Under the pieces are notes generated by a model. That model did not search any database, was not told the origin of the DNA, and saw only the letters and a list, made by a program, of their open reading frames with translations. From Parcubacteria group bacterium LiPW_15 (lineage in GTDB: Bacteria > Patescibacteria > Paceibacteria > UBA6257 > 2-01-FULL-56-20), in assembly GCA_007375645.1 (NCBI GenBank), contig VMER01000001.1, positions 248,001-312,000 on the forward strand: 64,000 nt of DNA, given 5' to 3'. Positions 39,565 to 46,526 of the stretch are shown piece by piece (position 1 is the stretch's first letter; each line of letters starts with the position of its first letter). Position numbers and translations under genes: made by a program.

Positions 39565-42435
39565 TTATTGGGAATTTCTTGCTTGCTGGAATGCGTTTAG
39601 AAATATGCTGAAATCTATGATGTCTATTTTGCCGTCGCGATTAAAATCGATGGTCCCCCGCGTTTTCTTGTCCTCGGTGCGCCATCGGGAAAGAAAAATA
39701 CTCCAATCCGAAATAGTTGCCGATTGATCCCCGTTCAGATCAACAACGGATTTCGCTTCTGTTGTGAGATTGAAGGTTTTTTGAAGTGATGGATCGCTTG
39801 TTTTTCCGGAAAATATTTCTTTGGCGTAAACCGAATGGGAGCCCAATGAAAGCCCCGTACTCGTCGCCGCAAAAGTATAATATCCGGAAGAATCCGGTTT
39901 CGTACTGCCAACCGTCTTCCCGTCGACAAATAAACTGACTGTCGCTCCGGGAATGGCGTAACCATTCAAAAATATCGGACTTTTGCTCCCGATCACGCTC
40001 GAATCAAGCACCAATGTTGGCGGGAGAATTATGTCTTTGATCGTCCAATCGACGCCTGCGACCGCAAGCTGAGCAAAAGAAATTATCGCCGTGGAATTAT
40101 TGTTCTTATCTTTGGCTTGTATGGCAAAGAAATAATCTGCCTGCAAAAAGTTTTCGAGCGAGACTTCAAAACTTCCGTTATTGGCGATAGTTACGGTTTT
40201 GAAAGGAACGCTTGCGTATACTCCGCTCACGGAACTCTTGGTAAAAATTTGTATGTCCGCGCCGGGATACGCGTAACCGTAAAAATGAGCATTGGCCGGA
40301 CCGTAGCCGCTTAGATTCACCGGCGGCGCGGAAGAACTCGGCTGCGGACTGGTTCCGGAAGAAACCGTAACCGTGGCGACCGCAGTATCGGAACCGGCGA
40401 CATTGGTACAAGTGAGCGTATAAGCGCTGGTCGTTTGCGGCTGAGTCGTGGTCGCGGTTCCGATTATGCCGCCCGAACCGATAGTCGCGTTACCGGGGTC
40501 GGTGATCGCGCAAGTGGTAGCCGCGCCGATAGCGCTCCAGGTGAAAGTTATCGTTTGTGACTCGCCGATCGATACGCTCGAAGGAGACGCATCGAAACTC
40601 TGTATGGTCGGAGCAACCGGGGCGCTTGATACCGTAAGCGTTTGCGCATTGGAAGTTCCTCCGCCCGGAGTCGGATTAAATACCGTTATCGATCTGGTTC
40701 CGGCCGAAGAAATATCTGAGGCGAGAATGTTGGCCGAAAGCTGGGTTGAAGATGCAAATGTCGTCGTTCGATTTGATCCCCCTATCCGCACAACAGAATC
40801 ACCATCGAATCCGGAACCGTTTACGATTAAAGAGAAACCGGATCCGCCTGCGGCAACCGTAGTCGGAGAAATAGAGGTTGTAACCGGCGCGGCATGTGTC
40901 GGCGAAAAAGGCGAACCGGACGGAACAACGCCTGCCGCATAATTCCCGCTCGTATCACGGCTCAAGAGTTTGTAATGATAGTTCGTGCCTCCGGTAAGTC
41001 CGGAGTCTGTGCATCCCGTGCCCGGAGACGCGGTTACGCAAGCGACGATTGAGGCTCCGATTGAATTGCCGACGGTGTATACGGTTCCCTCGACAGGCGT
41101 ATCGGTTACTGCGCTTGTGGAACGCAAGGCGACAATGCTGTGTAGATCGGCGTCTCCCGGATTTGTCCAAGAAAGAGAAACTTGGGCGACACCCGCCGTG
41201 CCGGAAGCTCCGGTCACATCCGCTGGCGACTGATTATCAACGGTAATTGTGGCCGAAGAAGCGTCGGATCCCGCCTGCGAATTGGTGCCGGTAAAAGAAG
41301 TTACTGTGCCGGTTACGGAATAAGCGGAACCGGGAACTGCGGGCATATTGGCGTGGCTTTTCGGAGTGATTCTCACCTTGAACTGAACCGGGCTTGTGGA
41401 AACCGGGATGCCGCAACCGGAAAGCGCCACCGTATTTGAAACCGGATCGTTCTCTGAACAATAAGTCGTTGCTCCGTCGTTTGAAGTGATTGCGACTGAA
41501 GACAAACTGCTTGTGGTGTTTGCTCCGAGCGTTACGGTCGCGGCAGTCACGGTATCGCTGCCGTCCGTAGTTTGGAGAGTGAAAGAGTCCAGATCCGTAG
41601 CCGAAGCTCCGGGAGCGATCGTGGCGTTAGAAGGATCTGTGCCGTTGGCAAGCGTGGTAACCGGCGGCTGAAGCGAAATTGTCATCATACCTTTTACGGT
41701 GGCAGTAGCAAAAGTTACAGTCGTTGTTGAGTAAGCGCCCGCTGTCGCTTTTTGGCCATCGAAGACCGTTAGGCCTCCGCCGTCACCGGTACCGGTTTCC
41801 GCGTTAACTCGCACAGCAGAGATGTTTGCCAAACTGGAATTCACAACCGTAGCAATCGGAGTGTCGGCAGCAGTCGCGCCGGCCCCGACAATCACAACAA
41901 GACGATCCGGACCGATTGTGGTTGCTCCCGCAATATCCCCGGACACATCACTCGTGGCGTCGACAGAACCAGATGTAACGTCCCATGGATTTCCCGTGGT
42001 TACGACACCTCTATAAGCGCAAATGGATCCACCTTGGTGGTTTCCGGAATCGGAAGTTGTGGGATCGCCTTGAGTGCCGTTATACCGCGACCAAAAAACG
42101 GTAAGCGTGACTGCGCCACTGGGAGACTGCGGAGAACCGGAAACTTCGGTCCACGTTCCCCCGTTTCCGTTAGCGATAGTGATTGCTTGACCCGATGTTT
42201 CTAAAAATAGCAGTAGAATATCATTGGCCGCGATACCTGCAGGTAAGACTGGTGTGATTGCTGCAGCGGCGCCCGCGGCGGCACCGCAGCCGACAAAGGT
42301 TGGGATTGCGGCGTTGGCGGACGGTATCCCCCAGATCAGACCGGAAAATCCGCCGGTCAAAAAGACTGCGCAAAAAAATACAACAAATAGAAATTTGCTG
42401 GTTGAGCTAGTCGAATTTTTTTTCTCTTTTTTCAT
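39565..42435 (-). CDS. Large secreted surface protein with IPT/TIG and fibronectin-like domains and a C-terminal dockerin
   Basis: ATG 42435 (MKKEKKNSTSS) gives 956 residues with a signal peptide ending near ANA. A ~240-residue beta-rich N-terminal region is followed by several Ig/fibronectin-like domains, an IPT/TIG-like domain (TTSISPTTVAAGGSGFSLIVNGSGF), further Ig-like units, and two EF-hand-like loops at the C-terminus (DLNGDQSATISD, DFNRDGKIDIID) that make a type I dockerin. The product should be exported and held by a cohesin such as the one encoded next. Longer frames from 42507 lack a signal-peptide start. Confidence 0.85.
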   Translation of the reverse strand: MKKEKKNSTSSTSKFLFVVFFCAVFLTGGFSGLIWGIPSANAAIPTFVGCGAAAGAAAAITPVLPAGIAANDILLLFLETSGQAITIANGNGGTWTEVSGSPQSPSGAVTLTVFWSRYNGTQGDPTTSDSGNHQGGSICAYRGVVTTGNPWDVTSGSVDATSDVSGDIAGATTIGPDRLVVIVGAGATAADTPIATVVNSSLANISAVRVNAETGTGDGGGLTVFDGQKATAGAYSTTTVTFATATVKGMMTISLQPPVTTLANGTDPSNATIAPGASATDLDSFTLQTTDGSDTVTAATVTLGANTTSSLSSVAITSNDGATTYCSENDPVSNTVALSGCGIPVSTSPVQFKVRITPKSHANMPAVPGSAYSVTGTVTSFTGTNSQAGSDASSATITVDNQSPADVTGASGTAGVAQVSLSWTNPGDADLHSIVALRSTSAVTDTPVEGTVYTVGNSIGASIVACVTASPGTGCTDSGLTGGTNYHYKLLSRDTSGNYAAGVVPSGSPFSPTHAAPVTTSISPTTVAAGGSGFSLIVNGSGFDGDSVVRIGGSNRTTTFASSTQLSANILASDISSAGTRSITVFNPTPGGGTSNAQTLTVSSAPVAPTIQSFDASPSSVSIGESQTITFTWSAIGAATTCAITDPGNATIGSGGIIGTATTTQPQTTSAYTLTCTNVAGSDTAVATVTVSSGTSPQPSSSAPPVNLSGYGPANAHFYGYAYPGADIQIFTKSSVSGVYASVPFKTVTIANNGSFEVSLENFLQADYFFAIQAKDKNNNSTAIISFAQLAVAGVDWTIKDIILPPTLVLDSSVIGSKSPIFLNGYAIPGATVSLFVDGKTVGSTKPDSSGYYTFAATSTGLSLGSHSVYAKEIFSGKTSDPSLQKTFNLTTEAKSVVDLNGDQSATISDWSIFLSRWRTEDKKTRGTIDFNRDGKIDIIDFSIFLNAFQQARNSQ

Positions 42436-42532
42436 GGAACAGCGTTTTAACGCTCCGATACGCTTTATTCGACTTCCGCGAGATGCCGCCCGGCTGGTGC
42501 AATCCACACGCCAGCAATCTATTGATAGATAT

Positions 42533-42538
42533 AGTATA
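42533..42538 (-). promoter_or_regulatory. Extended -10 upstream of the dockerin protein gene
   Basis: TGCTATACT on the minus strand, predicting a ~95-nt leader with a GCG-TTAAAA-CGC hairpin directly before the start codon. No good -35 is seen. Confidence 0.45.
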
Positions 42539-42567
42539 GCAAAGACAAAAGAATTGTGTGGGATAAC

Positions 42568-42607
42568 AAAAACCCGCCCGACGCGAATGCGTTTAGGGCG
42601 GGTTTTT
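42568..42607. terminator. Bidirectional intrinsic terminator
   Basis: AAAAACCCGCCC and GGGCGGGTTTTT flank a 16-nt loop. It ends the rplJ-rplL transcript on the minus strand. Confidence 0.9.
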
Positions 42608-42616
42608 GATTGTGAG

Positions 42617-42652
42617 CTATCTACTATCTGCTATCTACCATCTACTATTCAC
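42617..42652. repeat. TAGTAG-type degenerate short repeats
   Basis: Units such as CTATCTACTATCTGCTATCTACC fill the space between the terminator and the rplL stop. Confidence 0.5.
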
Positions 42653-42666
42653 TGTATTTACGGTAT

Positions 42667-43029
42667 TTACAGTATCTCTACAGTCGCTCCGGCTTCCTCA
42701 AGTTTCTTCTTGAGCTCGTCGGCTTCTTCCTTCTTCAAGCCTTCTTTGACCATCTTCGGAGCGCCATCAACCAAGTCCTTCGCCTCCTTGAGGCCAAGAC
42801 CGGTCACTTCGCGCACAACCTTGATGACATTGAGCTTCATATCGCCCGCAGCTTTCAAGTTAACGTTGAAAGAGGTCTTCTCTTCGGCGGCAACGGCAGG
42901 ACCGGCGGCGGCCACAGGGGCGGCGGCGGAAATGCCAAACTTCTCTTCCATTGCCTTTACGAGCTCAACGAGTTCGCCGACGGACAATTTTTCTACTTCG
43001 GAAATTATGCTGTTGAATTTATCGGACAT
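42667..43029 (-). CDS. rplL: Ribosomal protein bL12 (L7/L12)
   Basis: The 120-residue protein has the N-terminal dimer helix (VGELVELVKAMEEKFGIS), an Ala-rich hinge (AAAPVAAAGPAVAAEE) and the globular C-terminal domain (KLNVIKVVREVTGLGLKEAKDLVDGAPK) that recruits translation factors. It follows rplJ by 31 bp. Confidence 0.98.
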   Translation of the reverse strand: MSDKFNSIISEVEKLSVGELVELVKAMEEKFGISAAAPVAAAGPAVAAEEKTSFNVNLKAAGDMKLNVIKVVREVTGLGLKEAKDLVDGAPKMVKEGLKKEEADELKKKLEEAGATVEIL

Positions 43030-43060
43030 GTTATTTGTTTAAGTTAGTTTATCTTCGACC

Positions 43061-43576
43061 TTAAGCTTTCTTAGATTTCTCTACCATCAAATACATAAAG
43101 GATTTGATAGGCGCGATGAACATTCCAAGGACCATAGAAAGCGCGACTTCTCTTGGCGGCAATTGGCCGTAGAAAAGTATCATCTCTCTCGTGGCCATTT
43201 CTTTCTTTGCAAGATCCAATCCGCCCAAGATCTTCGTCATCGCCGCGGCTTTGGCTTCTTTGTCTTCGCCGAGCGAACTGAAAAACTTGTAAACGGCAGA
43301 GCTCGCGGTCTCAAGACCGTTTCCGGAGAAAACTGTTCCCAGCGATCCGGCAAACTGCTTGGAGTCGAACTCGATTCCCTTCTCCTTTAAAGCCACGCCC
43401 AAAAGACGTTTCTTTAAAACGAGCATGGAATTTCCCGCGGCGCGAACTGCGCGGCGCAGGTTTCGAAGGTCTTCCGCGGAAACTTTATTGAAGTCCACGA
43501 AAACCAAGGCATCGCTCTTTTTAAGGAGTTCCTTCGCTTCACCGACTTCCACTTCTTTTTGTGCTTTTGTTTTCAT
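43061..43576 (-). CDS. rplJ: Ribosomal protein uL10
   Basis: KTKAQKEVEVGEAKELLKKSDALVFVDFNKVSAEDLRNLRRAVRAAG and KRLLGVALKE are typical uL10; the C-terminal helix that anchors L12 dimers is present. Expression is probably controlled by the L10 leader upstream, which uL10-L12 binds in other bacteria. Confidence 0.97.
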   Translation of the reverse strand: MKTKAQKEVEVGEAKELLKKSDALVFVDFNKVSAEDLRNLRRAVRAAGNSMLVLKKRLLGVALKEKGIEFDSKQFAGSLGTVFSGNGLETASSAVYKFFSSLGEDKEAKAAAMTKILGGLDLAKKEMATREMILFYGQLPPREVALSMVLGMFIAPIKSFMYLMVEKSKKA

Positions 43577-43708
43577 GCCAAATTTGTTTTAATTTTTGGC
43601 CTCTCCTTTGTAGAAAATTATCTACAAATTTGAGCACCCGGTGAGATAGGCGAAGCCGCCATCTCACGGGGTTTTTATTAGCTAGGCTCGCTATCTCGCC
43701 AAGATAAT

Positions 43709-43738
43709 AAAAAAAACGACCTTTTATTCCAAAAGTCG
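43709..43738 (-). terminator. Attenuator terminator between L10 leader and rplJ
   Basis: On the minus strand CGACTTTT and AAAAGGTCG form a stem (43738-43717), followed by eight T (43716-43709). It lies inside the rplJ leader ~130 nt before the start codon, as expected for attenuation control. A further hairpin (GTGAGAT/ATCTCAC) at 43651-43671 lies between it and rplJ. Confidence 0.8.
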
Positions 43739-43757
43739 CACAAGTGCGAGCATGTAG

Positions 43758-43803
43758 TCCCGTTAGAAGTAGTTTGTTTTAACAAACGTAAATTCTAATG
43801 GGA
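43758..43803 (-). repeat. Palindromic repeat, copy 3, inside the rplJ leader
   Basis: TCCCGTTAGAAGTAG...TTCTAATGGGA with an inner GTTTGTT/AACAAAC stem. It is the same design as 4059 and 5429, here between the L10 leader and the attenuator. Confidence 0.7.
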
Positions 43804-43850
43804 ACCCTCGGCAGGTCTTAGGCCCTTTCGGGTTCGCCTGCTGTCTTTGG
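43804..43850 (-). promoter_or_regulatory. Ribosomal protein L10 leader
   Basis: The minus strand reads CCAAAGACAGCAGGCG, a CCCGAAAGGG hairpin, then CTAAGACCTGCCGAGGG. This matches the conserved L10 leader core (AGACAGnAGGCG ... ACCUGCCGAGG), the binding site by which uL10-L12 represses its own operon. Confidence 0.9.
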
Positions 43851-43861
43851 AACGTGAGAAC

Positions 43862-43889
43862 AGTATAGCTTAAATATGACTTAAGTCAA
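43862..43889 (-). promoter_or_regulatory. Promoter of rplJ-rplL
   Basis: Minus strand TTGACT (43889-43884), 16-bp spacer, TATACT (43867-43862). The start would be near 43855, immediately before the L10 leader core. Confidence 0.8.
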
Positions 43890-44053
43890 CCCTATTTCGC
43901 CCGTATTTTCTTAAACACTCCAGGGAGGATGACCGTCCGAAAAGGGGCCGCCGCAAGCATAAAAAGCTTGGTTTTTCTATTGAAAAATTTTTATGCCGAG
44001 GCCGCAGACACGCCCGTTCGCCGGAAGCGGGCGATGGCGTCCCTTTAGGGCGG
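43890..44053. other. Intergenic region without recognised gene
   Basis: GC-rich hairpins are seen (AAGC-ATAAAAA-GCTT near 43957-43973; GCCCG/CGGGC near 44012-44031). No frame with a ribosome binding site or known domain is present on either strand. Confidence 0.4.
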
Positions 44054-44284
44054 TTATCCGACCACCTCCGCGCTATAGCCGAGTTTCTTTATTATCTCCA
44101 CTATTTTCTCGGGCGAAACCAGTTTTTCGTCAAAAGTCACTTCGGCCTCTGATTTCGCAAAGCTTGCCTTCACTTTTTTTACTCCCGGAGTGTCTTCCAA
44201 CTCCCCCTCTATATTCATAATGCAGCTCGTACAATGAAGCCCCTGGAGATTTAATTTAATTGTTTTGATATTTTCTTCTGTCAT
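44054..44284 (-). CDS. Heavy-metal-associated (HMA) domain protein, copper chaperone-like
   Basis: A single ferredoxin-like HMA domain of 76 residues with GLHCTSC (CxxC) in the first loop and IEGELEDTPGVKKVKASF after it. CopZ-type proteins pass Cu(I) to CopA. The first motif residue is Leu-His before the Cys pair instead of Met-Thr/His, a mild variation. It lies downstream of the DsbD/UreH-like gene in the copper cluster. Confidence 0.9.
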   Translation of the reverse strand: MTEENIKTIKLNLQGLHCTSCIMNIEGELEDTPGVKKVKASFAKSEAEVTFDEKLVSPEKIVEIIKKLGYSAEVVG

Positions 44285-44298
44285 ATTTTTTGGTTTTT

Positions 44299-44328
44299 CT
44301 ATCCACCATTCTCTATCTACTATCTACC
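44299..44328. repeat. TAGTAG-type degenerate short repeats
   Basis: CTATCCACCATTCTCTATCTACTATCTACC-type units occupy the 57-bp gap between the HMA gene and the upstream transporter gene. Confidence 0.5.
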
Positions 44329-44341
44329 GGCAATTATTGTC

Positions 44342-45406
44342 TTACTGGACAATAATTGTGCCTCTATACATCCCCATCGAACACATAAAAGGAATTGTGG
44401 TCGGTTTGTCGGGCGCGGTAAATTCCAAAGTTTGCGAAGTCCCTGGCGGCACGGAAGCGCGGAGATTCAAGCTCGGAATAACAAAGCTCTGCGCACAGCT
44501 ATAGCCATCGTCATTTTTTAAAGTTATTTTAACTTTCTCCCCCGCTCCGACGTAAAGCGTCTTCGGACTATAACCATAAGAATTAATAGCAATGGTGGGA
44601 TTATTGTTGGTTTCGTTATTGAAACCAGACCCATTATTTGCAGGTCCGTAGTTATCACCCGGTACAGGTTCCACAAAATAATTCGGCTTATTTAAAGATT
44701 CCCAGACGCTCACAAAGTTCGGCACTCCCGCCAAGGCCAGCGCTCCATTCAAACTGAATAGCGCCAGAAAGATTATTGCCACCGCCGCGAACTTATAGAA
44801 CTTTTTCTGCATCGAGTCTCCCATCTTGGTCACGAAATATCCCAGGATGAAAAACAAGGGCGTGGTTCCCAAAATGAAGGCAAAGAGGATTGCCATTCCG
44901 GAAAATGCTTTACCGGAAGAGATCGCGAGAGCCATCATCGCCTGCGTCGTCCCGCACGGGATAAATATGGTAAGCGCTCCCAAGATTGCCGGAGCGAAGA
45001 TGGATTTTGACTTGGCCTGGCTCCTCAGCCTTCGGGTCAAGAACCTGGGCGGTTGGATAATAAAATAGCGGAAAATGGGATGCAGGTTTAACAAATTTCC
45101 CGCAGTGCCCAGCATGAAGATGATTACCGCAAATTGTAAAGCCACGCTTGCGCCAACCGACAACTCCAAGGCCGATCCCAAAAGTCCCAGAAGAAGTCCT
45201 AATATAGTGTAAGCAACGAGCTTCGCGCTCAAGAACCAGAGGATAGGCATGGCCCCGGGGCGTTTTTTCTCGCCGTGTCCATCCCCTTCCTGCTGTTCCT
45301 CTTCCTCCTGCGCCATCGCGGTGGCCAAAAGCCCGCCTTGTACGGCAAGGCAGGTCAATCCCCCGGTTAGAAGTCCTGTTCCAAAAATTACAAATAGGTT
45401 TGGCAT
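44342..45406 (-). CDS. Sulfite exporter TauE/UreH-like membrane protein fused to a C-terminal cupredoxin domain
   Basis: Six membrane segments in two halves (with GLTCLAVQGGLLATA and IFIPCGTTQAMMALA, one Cys each) match the UreH/DsbD_2 family seen in copper and cytochrome-maturation clusters. After a Asn/Gly-rich linker (about 235-260), residues 260-354 resemble a cupredoxin: NSYGYSPKTLYVGAGEKVKITLKNDDGYSCAQSF and IPFMCSMGMYRGTIIV, with Cys and Met ligands. The fusion probably moves copper or electrons across the membrane to the outer cupredoxin. Confidence 0.82.
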   Translation of the reverse strand: MPNLFVIFGTGLLTGGLTCLAVQGGLLATAMAQEEEEQQEGDGHGEKKRPGAMPILWFLSAKLVAYTILGLLLGLLGSALELSVGASVALQFAVIIFMLGTAGNLLNLHPIFRYFIIQPPRFLTRRLRSQAKSKSIFAPAILGALTIFIPCGTTQAMMALAISSGKAFSGMAILFAFILGTTPLFFILGYFVTKMGDSMQKKFYKFAAVAIIFLALFSLNGALALAGVPNFVSVWESLNKPNYFVEPVPGDNYGPANNGSGFNNETNNNPTIAINSYGYSPKTLYVGAGEKVKITLKNDDGYSCAQSFVIPSLNLRASVPPGTSQTLEFTAPDKPTTIPFMCSMGMYRGTIIVQ

Positions 45407-45429
45407 TGGATTAGCTTAATTGTTTTTTA

Positions 45430-46524
45430 TTATTTTAAATTAAATGAGGTTTTGGCTTGTTTGCTTCTAGAGTAAAACGGATGGCCGGTCTTTAATGCTT
45501 TCATCATTTTCTCGGTATCGGATGGCAGATCTATCAAAAATCTTTTTGTCACACCCAGCATGTATTTCTCGTGATCCCGATATGTTCTCGCCTTCCCGTA
45601 GGACGCTGAAAGACCCTTAAAACCGTAACCCTTTCCAAAAACTTTTTTGAATATCCAAATTGCCCGCTCCATATGATAATCGGACGTTATGAGCCAAATC
45701 TTTCCCTTGACCTTCATTTTCTCGACTATCTGCTTTGAAAATACTGCGTTGCCGATCGTATCTTTGGATTTTTCTTCCAAGATAATATTTTTCTCCGATA
45801 TTCCGTTCTTCAGCAGATAATTTCTCATTGCCCCGGCCTCGGTTATGGGCGGTTTCTTTTTTAGCGAACCGTTAAACCCTCCGCTCAAGATAACCTCAAA
45901 AGGAGAAAGTTTACCCGAAACTTTCAAAAATAGATCCAACCGTTCTTTGCCGCCTCTGATCGGTTTGCCGGCATGGCTGACCCCTCCTCCGAGAACTATT
46001 ACGATATTCTTCGGACCGCTGTTTTTATTAACATCCACATAGTATCGCCTTATCATCCTGCCCTTGTTCATTAATTTGTCTTTGAGAACTCCACCGTTGG
46101 CCTCGATTATTTTCCAAGAACCGACGTTGTCGTCATCGCAAGTGATAAGCGCCTTTTTAATACCCATCTTTTTTATCTTCTTTAAGGCCAGCGCCAGGAT
46201 CTTTGTTCCGTATCCTCTTTTGCGCTTCGAAGGACGGATTCCGTAGCCGACATGCCCGCCCTCTTTTGTAAGCTTTGCGTTTAGCCTGTGCCGAATAGTG
46301 GTCTCCCCGATAAACCGATTCCCATCCATCATCCAGTAGCTCGTGCACGGCACGTACCCTTTTTTGAGATATTTGTTGCTGTACATTTTAAGAAGATAGG
46401 TCTTAAAATCCCGCTCCATTTCTTGGATTCTCTTCTCTGTCGTCTCGCCTTTCCGCGTGGATTCCCGCTCGCTCGCGAGATATTCTTTCTTATATTTAAT
46501 TGTCGGCTTGATCAGGCGAAGCAT
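45430..46524 (-). CDS. GNAT acetyltransferase fused to a DUF218/YdcF-like domain
   Basis: Residues 1-150 are a GNAT domain (GGHVGYGIRPSKRKRGYGTKILALALKKIKKMG with acetyl-CoA loop). Residues about 170-340 are a DUF218 domain: IVIVLGGGVSHAGKPIRG, VILSGGFNG, EEKSKDTIGNAVFSKQIV and TSDYHMERA. DUF218 proteins (ElyC, SanA, YdcF) act in envelope metabolism, though YdcF binds SAM. I have not seen this fusion as a standard architecture. It lies between the copper genes, but its role there is unclear. Confidence 0.82.
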   Translation of the reverse strand: MLRLIKPTIKYKKEYLASERESTRKGETTEKRIQEMERDFKTYLLKMYSNKYLKKGYVPCTSYWMMDGNRFIGETTIRHRLNAKLTKEGGHVGYGIRPSKRKRGYGTKILALALKKIKKMGIKKALITCDDDNVGSWKIIEANGGVLKDKLMNKGRMIRRYYVDVNKNSGPKNIVIVLGGGVSHAGKPIRGGKERLDLFLKVSGKLSPFEVILSGGFNGSLKKKPPITEAGAMRNYLLKNGISEKNIILEEKSKDTIGNAVFSKQIVEKMKVKGKIWLITSDYHMERAIWIFKKVFGKGYGFKGLSASYGKARTYRDHEKYMLGVTKRFLIDLPSDTEKMMKALKTGHPFYSRSKQAKTSFNLK

Positions 46525-46526
46525 AT

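Noticed and set aside
42614..42660. CRISPR-like short repeats
   Set aside because: The TAGTAG-type units are too short and degenerate, with no spacers and no cas genes in the window.
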